From positions 240,884 through 304,883 of the forward strand of contig VWZW01000485.1 of the NCBI GenBank assembly GCA_013397115.1: a stretch of 64,000 nucleotides of DNA, written 5' to 3'. Origin of the DNA: Edolisoma coerulescens. Taxonomy: Eukaryota; Chordata; Aves; Passeriformes; Campephagidae. This document shows positions 51,881 through 61,797 of this stretch, one piece after another (the stretch's first letter is position 1; every line of letters begins with the position of its first letter). The notes under the pieces were generated by a model. That model was not told the DNA's origin, ran no database searches, and was given only the letters and a program-made list of their open reading frames with translations. The position numbers were made by a program, and so were the translations under genes.

Positions 51881-54854
51881 GACAGCATCTTCTGATGCAG
51901 GTGGGAGCAGGGATCTGTCTCATCAGGGAGGATCACACTGCCCTAAGGCACAAGGCAAAGGAGTTGGGGTTTGCTTTGCCTGTTGGGCCTATGGCACAGG
52001 GAGACAGGTTGGAAAAGCAGCCAAATGACTCAGGCATGGCTGGCAGGTCCCGTGTGAGGGACAGAGGCCAAAGCTGGGGTGATGGGAGTTCCTGCTCTGC
52101 TCCCTGCAGCTGCACCCCCTCAGCCACCCCAGTCCTGGCACTCTCTCCCACACCAGGAGGAGAAACAAAACAAGCATCTCCAGGGAGTGTGTTTGGAAAA
52201 TACCAGGTTTTATTAGACAGGCTGATGTTCAAGCTGACAGTTTAATCCCAATGCACATGATCACGGGCATCTACAGGGCCTGTGTCCCAGCTCCCTCCCT
52301 CCCACGAAGCTCTTGGGCAAGATGTCCACCCCCCAAATGCTGAGGGGGTGGGGGTTGGGGTTTCTCAGCAGAATGAAAATGTCTCCCTGCTCCCCATTTT
52401 TCCACTCCCAGATTCCCAGAGGTCTCCTAAGAAAGCTCAGTGAGAACTGGGCTGGGAACTGCAATCCTCTTGGGATCGACAGCCACTTGGATCTGTGGGA
52501 GAGGAGGCATCTCAGTGGCAGCATCTCCTTGAGCCAGCACAGAGCTGGGTCAGTGTGTGTCACAGGGAGCAGGGAACAGACCTCCAGTGCCATGGCTTTG
52601 GAAGGAGAACCAAAACAAACCATAGCAGGGGGAAAAGGGTTTTGGCTATCATGGGGGAGCCCCATCCAGGACACAGGCACCAGGGCTTTGCATAGGGTAT
52701 GCAGGTGCTGCAGGGCAGAGGAAGGGAGGAGAGGAGGCGATGAGGGCTGGAAAATAAAGCAAGATAAAAGGAAACCAGAGAAAGGGGGGGGAGAACGATG
52801 GGAGTGGCCTGAGAGCAGAGTAACAGTGCCTTCAAGGTCAATACTCCTTGTGGGACAGGGGGTCTTTCCCTGGGTACCCCATAGGCTTTAGGGGGACAGA
52901 GGAACAAGGAAAGAGATGGTGCAATACAGTGCTTGCAAACAGAATTGTTTCAAGGCCTTTGCTTTCCGTGACAGTGACACACGGTGTGACAGCAGGAACA
53001 GTGACAACATCAGCCAGTTTCTGTTAGTGATTCTATTCCATTAGCTCTTAAAAAACCATGCAAACCAGCCTGACAGAGGAGAGTGAATGAGAGATGGAGA
53101 GAAAAACTGATGAGCAACAGGATCATGGAAAAGAAAGAAGGCACAACAGTGGAGGGGCAGCAGCACTGGGGCAGATATGAGACCTCACAGTACTCGTAAG
53201 CACATCCCTTCTCCCCAGACTGCTCTGGCTGCTGCTCTCCCTGACACTGCTTGCCTTCCCTTGCACCTCTGCTCTCTCTGCACTGCAGGCAGAATCCCTC
53301 TTCCTGAACTACGCCCTGCCCCATGCTTGGACGTAGATTTGGGTCTCAGCTTCATTAGTTCAGATATCAAGTCCTACCTTGAAGCAGAGGCCAGGAGCAT
53401 TCAAGTCCCTGCAGCAGCGTCCCCCCAAACTCACCTGGACTCAAGGGGACCTCTTCTTTGCAGTGCCTGGGGGACATGGAGCTCTCCCAGACCTCCTGCC
53501 ATAGCTCACGTCCTGTTGCACATGTGGAGATAGGGGGCACTGCCCTTCACACCCTCCCCATCACAACACAGCATTCCATTCCCAGCTTTCTCTTTCCCTC
53601 TTTCATTCCCTTTGCCTTTTTCTTGCCTCAGCCAGCACCTCCGTGTCCTCTTGCTTCTATTTAAGGTAAGTCCCTTTTCTCCAGAGGTTTCCTGGAGAGC
53701 AGCACTTGCTGTGGGTGTTTGGCAGGAGGAAGGACTTTCAGCAGGTCCTTAGTGGGCTTGAAGGTGCTGGTTTCCATCCAGGACAACATCTGTCTCCTGG
53801 TTGGTTTGGACTCAGCTTGGCAGACAGCCATGCTGTCCATGAGGGCCAGGTTTCAAGGTCAGCTGTCCATGGGGAACCTCACCTCGCTCAGGTGCTTCCA
53901 AAGCAATACTCCTTCAGGACTGAGCACCGATGCTCAGAGATGAGCCAACAAATGGCCAAAAAGGGAGGAGCTTGGAAAGCAAACCCCAGAAACCTGCCTG
54001 GACTGTCCTGGGGAGGACAGATCAGCAGGTGGGCAAAAGGGATGTGACCTTTTTAACTTCACAGCTAATGACCCCCCCTTCCTGACTCCCTCCACAGAAT
54101 GGAAAAACACAGAGGACTGACTGAGAAAAGAGCAACATGGACTTGAACAAAGGCAAACTGCCAAACCCTCACCCTTGGAGCCCTGCTGGTCCACAGACAA
54201 GACTTGCCAGCATGGGTTTTGAGGTTAATGACACACGTAGGCATGAAGTGCCTTCTTCTGTGCTGGTCCGGGGGAAGGAAACCCTGCTCATATCTCCTTG
54301 TGGGACCATCTGATTTGGGGTGCTGGCCCTCCTTCTTCAGCACAGCTCAGCCACTGCTGGCTGCTTCTTTCCATCCCATTTCTTCCTCTGCCATGGACTT
54401 GCAAATCCCATCACGGCTGCCTGTCTGGAGCTACAAACGCCCCTGCAAACGCTCCTTCTTAAGTCAAACACCCACATGAAGGCTGCAGAAGATCAACTGA
54501 GCTGTTAAGTGAGAGCAGAACTCACCAGGTGACCTAGAAGTCCTGGAAAGAAAAACAAGATCAATATTTGCTGAGATTCGTAGCAGGTTTGTGCCTGAAA
54601 ACAACAGCTGGGACATGGCCTCTCTTTCCTTGACCAGTGCTCCTGGTGATGCCTGGGTTCGTGTGTCACTGCTCTCCCCTGTGCTCTCATGCCGTGCCCT
54701 CGTTCTTGCTCCCTCATGGGTTCGGGGATGCAGAGGTTGAAATCCCTCTTCATGCACTCTTGGCACCAGTGGAAAAGCAGCTGCAGTCCTGCCCATGCAC
54801 TGCTCATACTTACAGCTTAAACATTGCCTTCTACTCGAAAGAACAAAGATAAAA
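51881..54854. other. Intergenic or long SRL 3' UTR
   Basis: No gene recognised. If the distal poly(A) signal at 52209-52214 is used, the part from about 52190 rightwards is SRL 3' UTR; otherwise all of it is intergenic. Confidence 0.5.
52209..52214 (-). terminator. SRL: Candidate distal poly(A) signal of SRL
   Basis: AATAAA on the minus strand about 2.85 kb past the SRL stop, followed within about 45 nt by a GT-rich run (TGCTTGTTTTGTTTCTCC, then GGTGTG). The downstream element is stronger than at the proximal signal. No other minus-strand gene lies between, so it could end a long SRL transcript. Confidence 0.35.
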
Positions 54855-55058
54855 TGTCAGGAATTCACAGTTTTTATTCTCTTTCTTATGCCCACCCATC
54901 TTCCCCTGCCATCGATGTCAACGACTCAAAGTCCTCATCATACGGTAGCCTTTGCCAGCGCGGCACTCAAAGGGTTAACAAACCATGGCTTCTTGGACAG
55001 ATAAGACATAAGCTCATTCACCGGTAGGAACACATGGACAGTTGGGTTGTGGGTCACC
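54855..55058 (-). other. SRL: SRL 3' UTR (proximal form)
   Basis: Sequence after the SRL stop codon, up to about 20 nt past the first AATAAA on the minus strand. The extent is inferred from the poly(A) signal; a longer 3' UTR reaching about 52190 is possible. Confidence 0.6.
54873..54878 (-). terminator. SRL: Candidate proximal poly(A) signal of SRL
   Basis: AATAAA on the minus strand, about 180 nt past the SRL stop. T-rich sequence (TTTTATCTTTGTTCTTT) lies 20-40 nt downstream, which fits a cleavage signal. Usage is not shown by sequence. Confidence 0.5.
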
Positions 55059-55870
55059 TTAGGGTTTCCTGTAGCGATTCTTTGGAGTTTCGCCACAGCC
55101 AGTGACGTCGCAGGAGAGGACGTTGGGCTTCTTCCCCAAGCCGATGCTTCCCAAGAGATCGGGAAGCTCCCGGGTGATGGCCTTCTCGATCTTCTCTAGG
55201 AAACACCCTCCCATGTAGGAACACTGCTGAGACAGCAGCTTAAAACTGGTGATGGGGTTGATGCCAAAGAAGTCCTTGTAAGCCTCGCGGTTGGGAAGGT
55301 CAAATTTGCTGACATTTGTCTTTGCCAGAATGGACTTAAAGATAAAGAACCTGTCAGGATCTTCCACAATGTCCCTGAACACCAGTTCTCCATCGCTAAA
55401 GAAGGTCATTTTGTCCTTGTAGGTCTGTAGATAGCGATCGACCAGCAAGGCGTGGATGCGCACCCGGATGGCGTGCTGGCGGATGAAGGCGATCTTGTTT
55501 TCCATCCTGTTCTCAATCACCTGGTTGAGATCTTCCAGGAGCGATATCTCTTCTTTGAGGAACAGATCTCTGTGGGTTTCTGGATGGTAGTCATGGGGCC
55601 AGAAGGAGCTAACGTACACCCTGGGTGGCTCCGTGACGTTGATGAGAGGAGCCAGGCTCCAGAACAAGGCGCCATAGACTCTCATCAGCTCCTGGGTAGC
55701 GAGGCTGTCGGCTTTGTTCAGGATGATTCGGATCTGAGACTCGCGGCCCTTCAGCTGGCGAAAGAGCATCTCCAGCTCCAAGCCCACGTCCAGCTTCGTG
55801 GGGTCAAAGACAACAAAGATGAGATCGGCTCTGTCAATGAACCACTGGCACACATCGTTGAATGGGTAAC
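55059..55870 (-). CDS. SRL: SRL last coding exon (sarcalumenin C-terminus)
   Basis: Sarcalumenin is a glycoprotein of the sarcoplasmic reticulum lumen that binds calcium and supports SERCA pump activity in striated muscle. This exon encodes the C-terminal 269 residues, from the GYPFNDVCQW junction to the ending CGETPKNRYRKP and a TAA stop. The G4-like GTPase motif NKAD is visible in RIILNKADSLATQ. Two N-glycosylation sequons are present (NVT in PLINVTEPP and NVS in AKTNVSKFD), as expected for a lumenal protein. The acceptor is good: a long pyrimidine tract ending CTCCAG before GTTACC. The first two bases complete a glycine codon (GGT) started in the previous exon. The fold is related to the dynamin/EHD GTPases. 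The sequence is intact, with no frameshift. Confidence 0.97.
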
Positions 55871-56450
55871 CTGGAGGAGAGGAAAGAGGGAAAATCCAAT
55901 GCAGGATGAGTCCCTTCATCAAGGGATTGATAAACCGTGAGCCTGCTGTGCCTCCATCCCCATTTGGGTTGTATGGGGTGCGAAGCACAGCGGACTTCCC
56001 CTGTAGCCTAGAACCTTTTTCTCACATGCTAAAAACACTTTGGAGCTTCTTGGCAGGAAAAGCCATGCCTGGGTGTCTGGGCCTGTGACTGCCTGTCTCT
56101 CTCACCCTTATCTTCAGACCTTCTTCCTGATGCTGGCCACAGGTTCCTGCTGTTCCTGTGAGCAGATATCGAATCACAGGATCAGAGAATCATTATGGTT
56201 GGAAAAGTCCTCTTAGACCATTGAATCCAACCATTCCCCCAGCACTGCCCCAGCCACCAGTAAACCATGTCTCCAAGTGCCACATCCACACATCTTTTAA
56301 ATCCCCCCAAGGGATGGTGACTCCACCATTGCCCTGGGCAGCCTGTGTTGTGTCAGGATTCTTCTCCGTTGTGCTTCAGTCACCTCTGTCACCTCAGATC
56401 ATCACAGCATCTTTTCTGGGGTCCCTTAGAAGAACCCAGTGAACCCCTAC
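55871..56450 (-). other. SRL: SRL intron before the last exon, with a CR1 insertion
   Basis: This 580-bp GT-AG intron is delimited by matching phases on both sides. About one third of it is a CR1 3'-end fragment (56167-56345). The rest is unique sequence without other recognisable content. Confidence 0.9.
56167..56345 (-). mobile_element. CR1 LINE 3'-end fragment inside an SRL intron
   Basis: AATCACAGGATCAGAGAATC, then 'ttatggttggaaaagtcctcttagaccattgaatccaacc' and 'ccaagtgccacatccacac', the reverse complement of the second CR1 subfamily. It lies in the sense orientation of SRL, between the last two exons, and ends about 105 bp short of the upstream exon's donor. Confidence 0.9.
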
Positions 56451-56684
56451 CTCTTTCTTGCTGCTTGCGGTTTTCGATGATGCCCGGCGTGTCCACGAAG
56501 GTGACTCGCTCCAGCAGTTTGTGGGGGACCTCAATGCCTATCAACTTCTCCAAGAAGTTCTGCCCAAACTTCTCCAGGGGCGAGAAGGAGCGGGCGCTGT
56601 CAGCAGCCATCACGATGCCCTCGATGGTCTTCAGCTTGGGGCCGTGCATGATGACAGTGAACTCGGAGGTGGTGGGTTCTGCCC
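56451..56684 (-). CDS. SRL: SRL penultimate coding exon (G3 region)
   Basis: This 234-bp exon encodes AEPTTSEFTVIMHGPKLK through NRKQQER, with split glycine codons at both ends. The DTPGI sequence in the second half is the G3 (Walker B-like) motif of the GTPase fold, and the TTSEFTV stretch near its start occupies the switch I position. The acceptor is CTGCACAG before GGGCAG and the donor is AAAGAG before GTAGGG on the minus strand. Phase 1 at both junctions fits the flanking exons exactly. It is separated from the last exon by a 580-bp intron carrying a CR1 fragment. Confidence 0.96.
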
Positions 56685-57382
56685 CTGTGCAGCAACAAGA
56701 GGAGCAGCAGAGGCGTGAAATCCACGCCAGGCTATGGACACAACGGGGCTGGCCTTAGACCGGGAGCATTGGGAGCATTGCGCGTTTCTCAAGACATGCA
56801 GGGGCAAGACAAGCAGCATGAAATTCCAGCCCAGACTTCTTGGGAAGATGTCAGTGGGGTTGTTTTCTGTGGGGACTGGTTTCTCTGGAAGTGGCCTGAC
56901 TGCACAAAGTGCTGTGGAGAACCATCTCCCGGGAGCCCTCATTACCACAGCGCTGATCTGGCCATGGACATCTGCCCTTAGCTGTGAGATGACGTCCGTG
57001 GGAGCAGGGAGGAAGGAGGGGGAATGGCTTTTCTCTTGGGAGGGTGAATTAGCTGGCTGCATGTGAGGAGGGATGGGGAGAAGAGAAAGGTGAGTTGCCC
57101 TTTTGACGTGACTGCTGCTCACGGGGTCAGGGTTGGGAGCTGTGAGCCCTGTGCTGCAGGATGAGGATGTTGCGGGAGAGACACTCTCCACCCTCAGAGG
57201 GATGGACAGACTGTGATGGGGAACCTCTCCCTCCACATGGCACCACAGCCAGGTGGCACGGAGCAGATCCCAACCTCCCTGCTGTAACGAGGGATCGAAG
57301 ACACACGGCCAGGAATTGCTGACTGCATGGATGTGGAAATGCAGGTGCCGGCACCCCCTTGGCAAAGCAGTGAGTGTGGTAC
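56685..57382 (-). other. SRL: SRL intron between the P-loop and G3 exons
   Basis: This is a 698-bp intron with GT at the 5' end and AG at the 3' end on the minus strand. ORFs read through it in several frames, including one that continues the P-loop exon without a stop for a long way. They lose resemblance to sarcalumenin immediately after the donor, so they are read-through rather than protein. No mobile element was recognised inside. Confidence 0.9.
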
Positions 57383-57499
57383 CTGTGTAGAGCTGGTAGG
57401 GAGTGTTGTCCAGCCCCAGGAGGTAGTTTATCATGGAGGATTTGCCGACGCTCCATGGTCCCAGGAATAGCACCATAGGCTTGGAAGTGATCTCCCCAT
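57383..57499 (-). CDS. SRL: SRL P-loop exon
   Basis: This 117-bp exon encodes GEITSKPMVLFLGPWSVGKS and on to NTPYQLYT. GPWSVGKS is the G1/P-loop (GxxxxGKS) of the dynamin/EHD-like nucleotide-binding domain. The acceptor is a strong pyrimidine tract ending CTCCGCAG and the donor is CTACACAG followed by GTACCA. The exon begins with two bases of a split codon (aspartate if the upstream exon ends in G) and ends with the first base of a glycine codon. The reading frame stays open upstream of the acceptor; see the findings. Confidence 0.96.
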
Positions 57500-60039
57500 C
57501 TGCGGAGAGGGGAAATAACAAGAGGAAGTGAAGGAACAATAGCCGTCGCCGCCATGCGATTAACTCCCGGCTGTAACGAGCATCCCATCTGAGCGGCACG
57601 GTGATGCTGCCGGGGAAGCAGCCACCCTTCGGGGGCCACCAGCCATTCGCCAGCCAAGGCAGCGCCCCACTGGCTGCGGGAGTGGGACGGCCCCGTGCTC
57701 TGCGGCAGAATCCACCTCACTGCCTGACCTTCTCCGAGGTGTAGCCCTTCTTAGACTACGGAGGACTGTAAGGTCTTTTAAGCTTTGTCTCAGTTTGTTT
57801 CTGGTTTAGCCCAGGTGAGTTTGGGGCTGGTTGCAGGGTGGGGGTGTTGTTTGAAGGCAGCCGCCGCAAAGCACGGGACATGCCATGGAGGAGGCCATGC
57901 TGCAGCCAGGCCTTGTGCACAGGGAGCTGCCGTGGATTCAGGATCAGCCCTGCAGCGCAGGGCTTGGTAAGCGCAGTGCAAGCCTCATGCCAGCTGCCTG
58001 CAAGCCTTTCCACCATGCCCTCACAGGGACCTACTCCCAGGCCATGCCTCCCAACCCTCCGGCCAAGCAGGAGGTCACTGCCTGGGTGTGAGCTGGGTGT
58101 GAGGCTCCAGGTGGGTGAGGGGAGGGCAAACAGCCCCACTTTGGGTTTGGGGAAAGACAAGAGGGGACTGAACTATAGTCCCCATCCTGCATTCTTCAAG
58201 TCTCACCGTTTTCTCCATGAGGATGGTGACCTGACCCATGCCATGCCATCAGTCCAGGAGCACAGAGGCCCCTGGACACACACAGCCAGTGCCCCCAGGA
58301 GCAATCCCTGCTCAAACAGGACTCATGCAATCAGCTTGTGCCCACACTGCTCGACCCCCCCAGCCCGCAGGACACCAGGTAGGCAGCCGGTGGAGCCAAA
58401 GGAGCCCAGGGCCTATGCAAGCCCTCAAGCTGTGCCTGGGACACATGGGAGCCTGTGAGTCCAAAACAGGACAAGAATGGAAGTAAAACTGGGTGAGTTC
58501 CCAGTTCTATGCTCCATCCTATGCTCAGGGCGGGAGAGGGTCCATCCCATTGTTGCCAGCAGGAGTTCAGCCAGGGGATGGATGACATCAGAGGAGCTGG
58601 GAGCTGCTGTCTCAGCTGGAGCGGAGCCTTCCCCCATGGCCCAAGGCAAGGAGATGCCCTGGGCAAGCTGGTCTGCCCTCAGCACCTTCTTTTCTTCCCC
58701 ATGCCTTAAGGCAGAACTATTTTCTGTGAAGTAGCCGAGAGCCCCTGGTGCTCCATGGCTGCCACCCACGCAGGAGCCAGCAGCTTTCCAGCAAGCCAGG
58801 GATCCATCTCCAAGGTGGGGGAAGCCACAAAGCCCCCATGGTGCTGAGCTCCTGCCCCGAGGGTGCTGGAGGGCACTGCATGGCAGCTTCACACTGAACC
58901 TCACATCTGGCCATGGGAGCAGGGACTGGGGAGAACATTCCAGCCTCTTCGTGCTGTATCTGCCCATTACAGGCTCACCATGTCACCTCTGGGGAAGGGA
59001 GTGGGCTGGGAACATCTCTCCATGAGGCACTGCTGCATCCATGCAGCTCAGCCCTCCTTCACAAAGCAGGGCAGCACCTCTGAAGCAGAGGATGGATGGC
59101 TCTTCCCGCACCCCACTCCCTCCCTGCCTGGCAGCTGCAGGAATCCAGCCTTGTCTTCTCACGTGGGACCAAAACAAGTGTTGAAACCTTGGACTCTCAT
59201 TATTAATCATTCCTCTGCTGCTCTGTCGCCGCTGCTCTGCTCTCTTGCCAGCTTTAATTAGGTTACGGATGGCTGTTATTATTACTATTATCCCTGTGAT
59301 GTTGTGCCAGAGGTTTGGGGTGGGTCTCTGTGTGCTCTTTCATAAGACATCCCTGGTCATGTGTGACTGTGTGAATGTGGGCACTTGTGGGCTCTGCTGC
59401 ACATCCCCCTCTCTGCTCCACGGAGCCAAGGAGGGCAGCGACGTGGGCAGCCCCCCTGCCTGGTCACCCACAGCCCCTCGAGCCCCTCTCTGCCCAGTCC
59501 TGGGCTGTGTGGGCAGTGCCAGGCACTTGCAATTCTGCAGGAAGTGCAGCAGCTGCAAGGATGTGAGGCCGTGTATGGATTCTCCTGCTGCTGCCCAGAG
59601 GCTGGGAGAGAGGCAGCATCTCCCACCCGGGAGGGTGCTGGCCTGGCATCTGTCCCTGCTATGTCCCCGTGCCGTGTCTGTCAGCAGCAGTTTGGGTCAG
59701 CTTGATGGTCCGAACAGCGCAAAAAAGCCGGAGCTCGCCGGCGGCCGGGCGGGGTTGGCGGCAGCTCCATCACCGCGGCTCTCTCCAGCCACCCTGTGGC
59801 TGCTCGCTCCCAGCTCAAGCTCAGACGAGCCTCAAACTTATCCTTCCGCAGAGCCTGGGACTGCTTGGGCTGCTCAGCAGTGCGGCATAGAAGCAGTTTG
59901 GATGTCCAAGCAGTTTTCTTTCCTAGAGCAGTGGCTTTCTGTGAGGTTTTTCCATGTGGCAATGCCAGACTGCCCTTGGAAGCACTGCTGCTCTGGGGTG
60001 GAGAAGAGACAGCTCTGGGAAGAACTTAGAGCCCCTTCT

Positions 60040-60367
60040 AGTGACTAAAGGAGATCCAAGAGAGCCAGAGAGGGACTTTGGATGAGGGTCTGGAGTGACA
60101 GGGCACAGGGGAATGGCCTCACACTGAGAGAGGGCAGGGTTAGATGGGATTTAGGGAGAGATTCTTCCCTGTGAAGGTGTGAGGCCCTGGCACAGGTTGC
60201 CCAGAGAAGCTGGGGCTGCCCCTGGATCCCTGGAAGGGTCCAAGGCCAGGTTGGCTGGGGCTTGGAGCAACCTGGGATAGTGGAAGGTGCCCCTGGCCAT
60301 GGCAGAGGGTGGAACTGGATGGGCTAAGGTCCTTTCCAACCCAAATCATTCCATGATTCTATGATTA
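60040..60367 (+). mobile_element. CR1 LINE 3' fragment
   Basis: From 'tgactaaaggagatccaag' through 'ggtctggagtgacagggcac', the 'cacaggttgcccagagaagc' segment and 'atagtggaaggtgcccctgg' to ATTCCATGATTCTATGATTA. Plus orientation, with two intact tail units. Confidence 0.92.
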
Positions 60368-61397
60368 ATCCTGGGCAGGGCCTTGTCACCCCTTGTCCTC
60401 AAGCCCAGCAGACGTGCCTAGTGTGGCCTCTCGCCCAAGTGCAAGTCTGTCCTGAGGATGCTGAACAAAGCAGAGGACCTAGCAAAACCTCCTTCGTCTC
60501 CTGGCTGCAACTGAGCCACGGGCACCAAGGTCTCCTCTGTCCTCAAGCCACCCAGGAAGGCTGGAACACATGGGGAGACTCCCAGCATCACCCACGCTTC
60601 TGTCCCACTCCTTCGCCACAAACACCGCCGGCCATGTGCCCATGGCACAGATCCAGCAACCCTCGAAATGCTGGCTCCCTCGCTCCCAAAGCTTCCAAAT
60701 CCATGAGTATCCTCACGACACGTGTGCCCACAGACGGAGGGAAGAACCCACGTGGCTGCAGATGGCCTGTGCCTCCCCCATGTGCCCCGCCGTGCCTGCA
60801 CCCACCCCGGCAGCACGTGTGCGAGCGCCTGAACCCGAGATGAGATAAGACAGCTATCGGAATATGCTATAAATACCCACAGCCCTCTCCACTGCTGGCA
60901 CGCCGGCACGGCAGGGAGCCAGAGGCTCTCCAGGCACTGGCAGGGCTCTGCTGTGGCCGTGTCCAAAGGAGCCTGGTTTGGCAGGGTCTGGCAGCGTGGC
61001 TGTGGGGCAGGACAGGAGGGACAGAAGATGGGATTTCCCTGCAGGAACACTGTTCCCATGGCTGAGCTCCGGGCCCAGGGGAAGGGCTGGGTGTTGGCTG
61101 GCATTTCTTGGACTGTGTCCCATCTCCTGATCCTCCGGGGGGGCCTGGCAGCACACCCTGAGCAGGATAGGCAGGGAGAGGAGCCAGCTCAGGCTTCTGA
61201 GGGGGCTGACACTGCTGGGCAGGGGCCAGCCCATGTTACTGGGACAGCTGCTGTGGGATCAAGGGTGGACATTCAGGAAAGTTTCTGCATGTAGGAGAGC
61301 GAAGGATGGGAAGAGGTCCCCTCTATAGGATGAGCTACCAGCTGGGCTCCTCCAGTTCGTGCTGTGGGTGAGAGATCAACCTACAGGTCCAACACAT

Positions 61398-61797
61398 ATA
61401 ATCATGGAATTGTTTAGGTTGGAAAAGCCTTCTAAGATCACCGATTCTAAATACTCCCACAGCACTGCCAAGGCCGCCACTAACCCATGTCCCCAAGTGC
61501 CACATCCACAGGGCTTTTAAATGCCCCCAGGGTTGGGGACTCCACCACTGCCCTGGGCAGCTGTGCCAGTGCCTGACAGCCCTTTCTCTGAAGAAATTTT
61601 CCCAATATCCAATCCAAGCTTCCTCAGGTGAAACTTGAGGCCATTTCTCCTTGTCCTGTCCCTTGTTCCCTGGGAGCAGAGCCCAACTCCTACCTGGCTT
61701 CACCCTCCTGTCAGGGATTTGAGAGTGAGAAGGCCCCCCCTGAGCCTCCTTTTCTCCAGACTGAGCCCCCCACCTCCCTCAGCTGCTCTCATAGGAC
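61398..61797 (-). mobile_element. CR1 LINE 3' fragment
   Basis: The CR1 3' end is at the left (ATAATCATGGAATTGTTTAG), followed by 'ccccaagtgccacatccac', 'ggggactccaccactgccctgggcag', 'tctccttgtcctgtcccttgttccctgggagcagagccc' and 'ctttctccagactgagccccc'. Same subfamily as 56167-56345 but longer. It lies in the SRL sense orientation. Confidence 0.92.

Noticed and set aside
51266..51936. Several repetitive ORFs of 80-150 residues on both strands
   Set aside because: They are produced by the 27-bp minisatellite, whose period is a multiple of three.
59705..59785. CpG-rich patch considered as an SRL promoter
   Set aside because: Too short, without a start codon giving a sarcalumenin-like or signal peptide sequence and without a matching donor; left as a note only.
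60418..61104. 228-residue minus-strand ORF in the SRL intron
   Set aside because: Considered as an upstream SRL exon, but it has no resemblance to the known sarcalumenin region preceding the P-loop exon and no acidic repeats.
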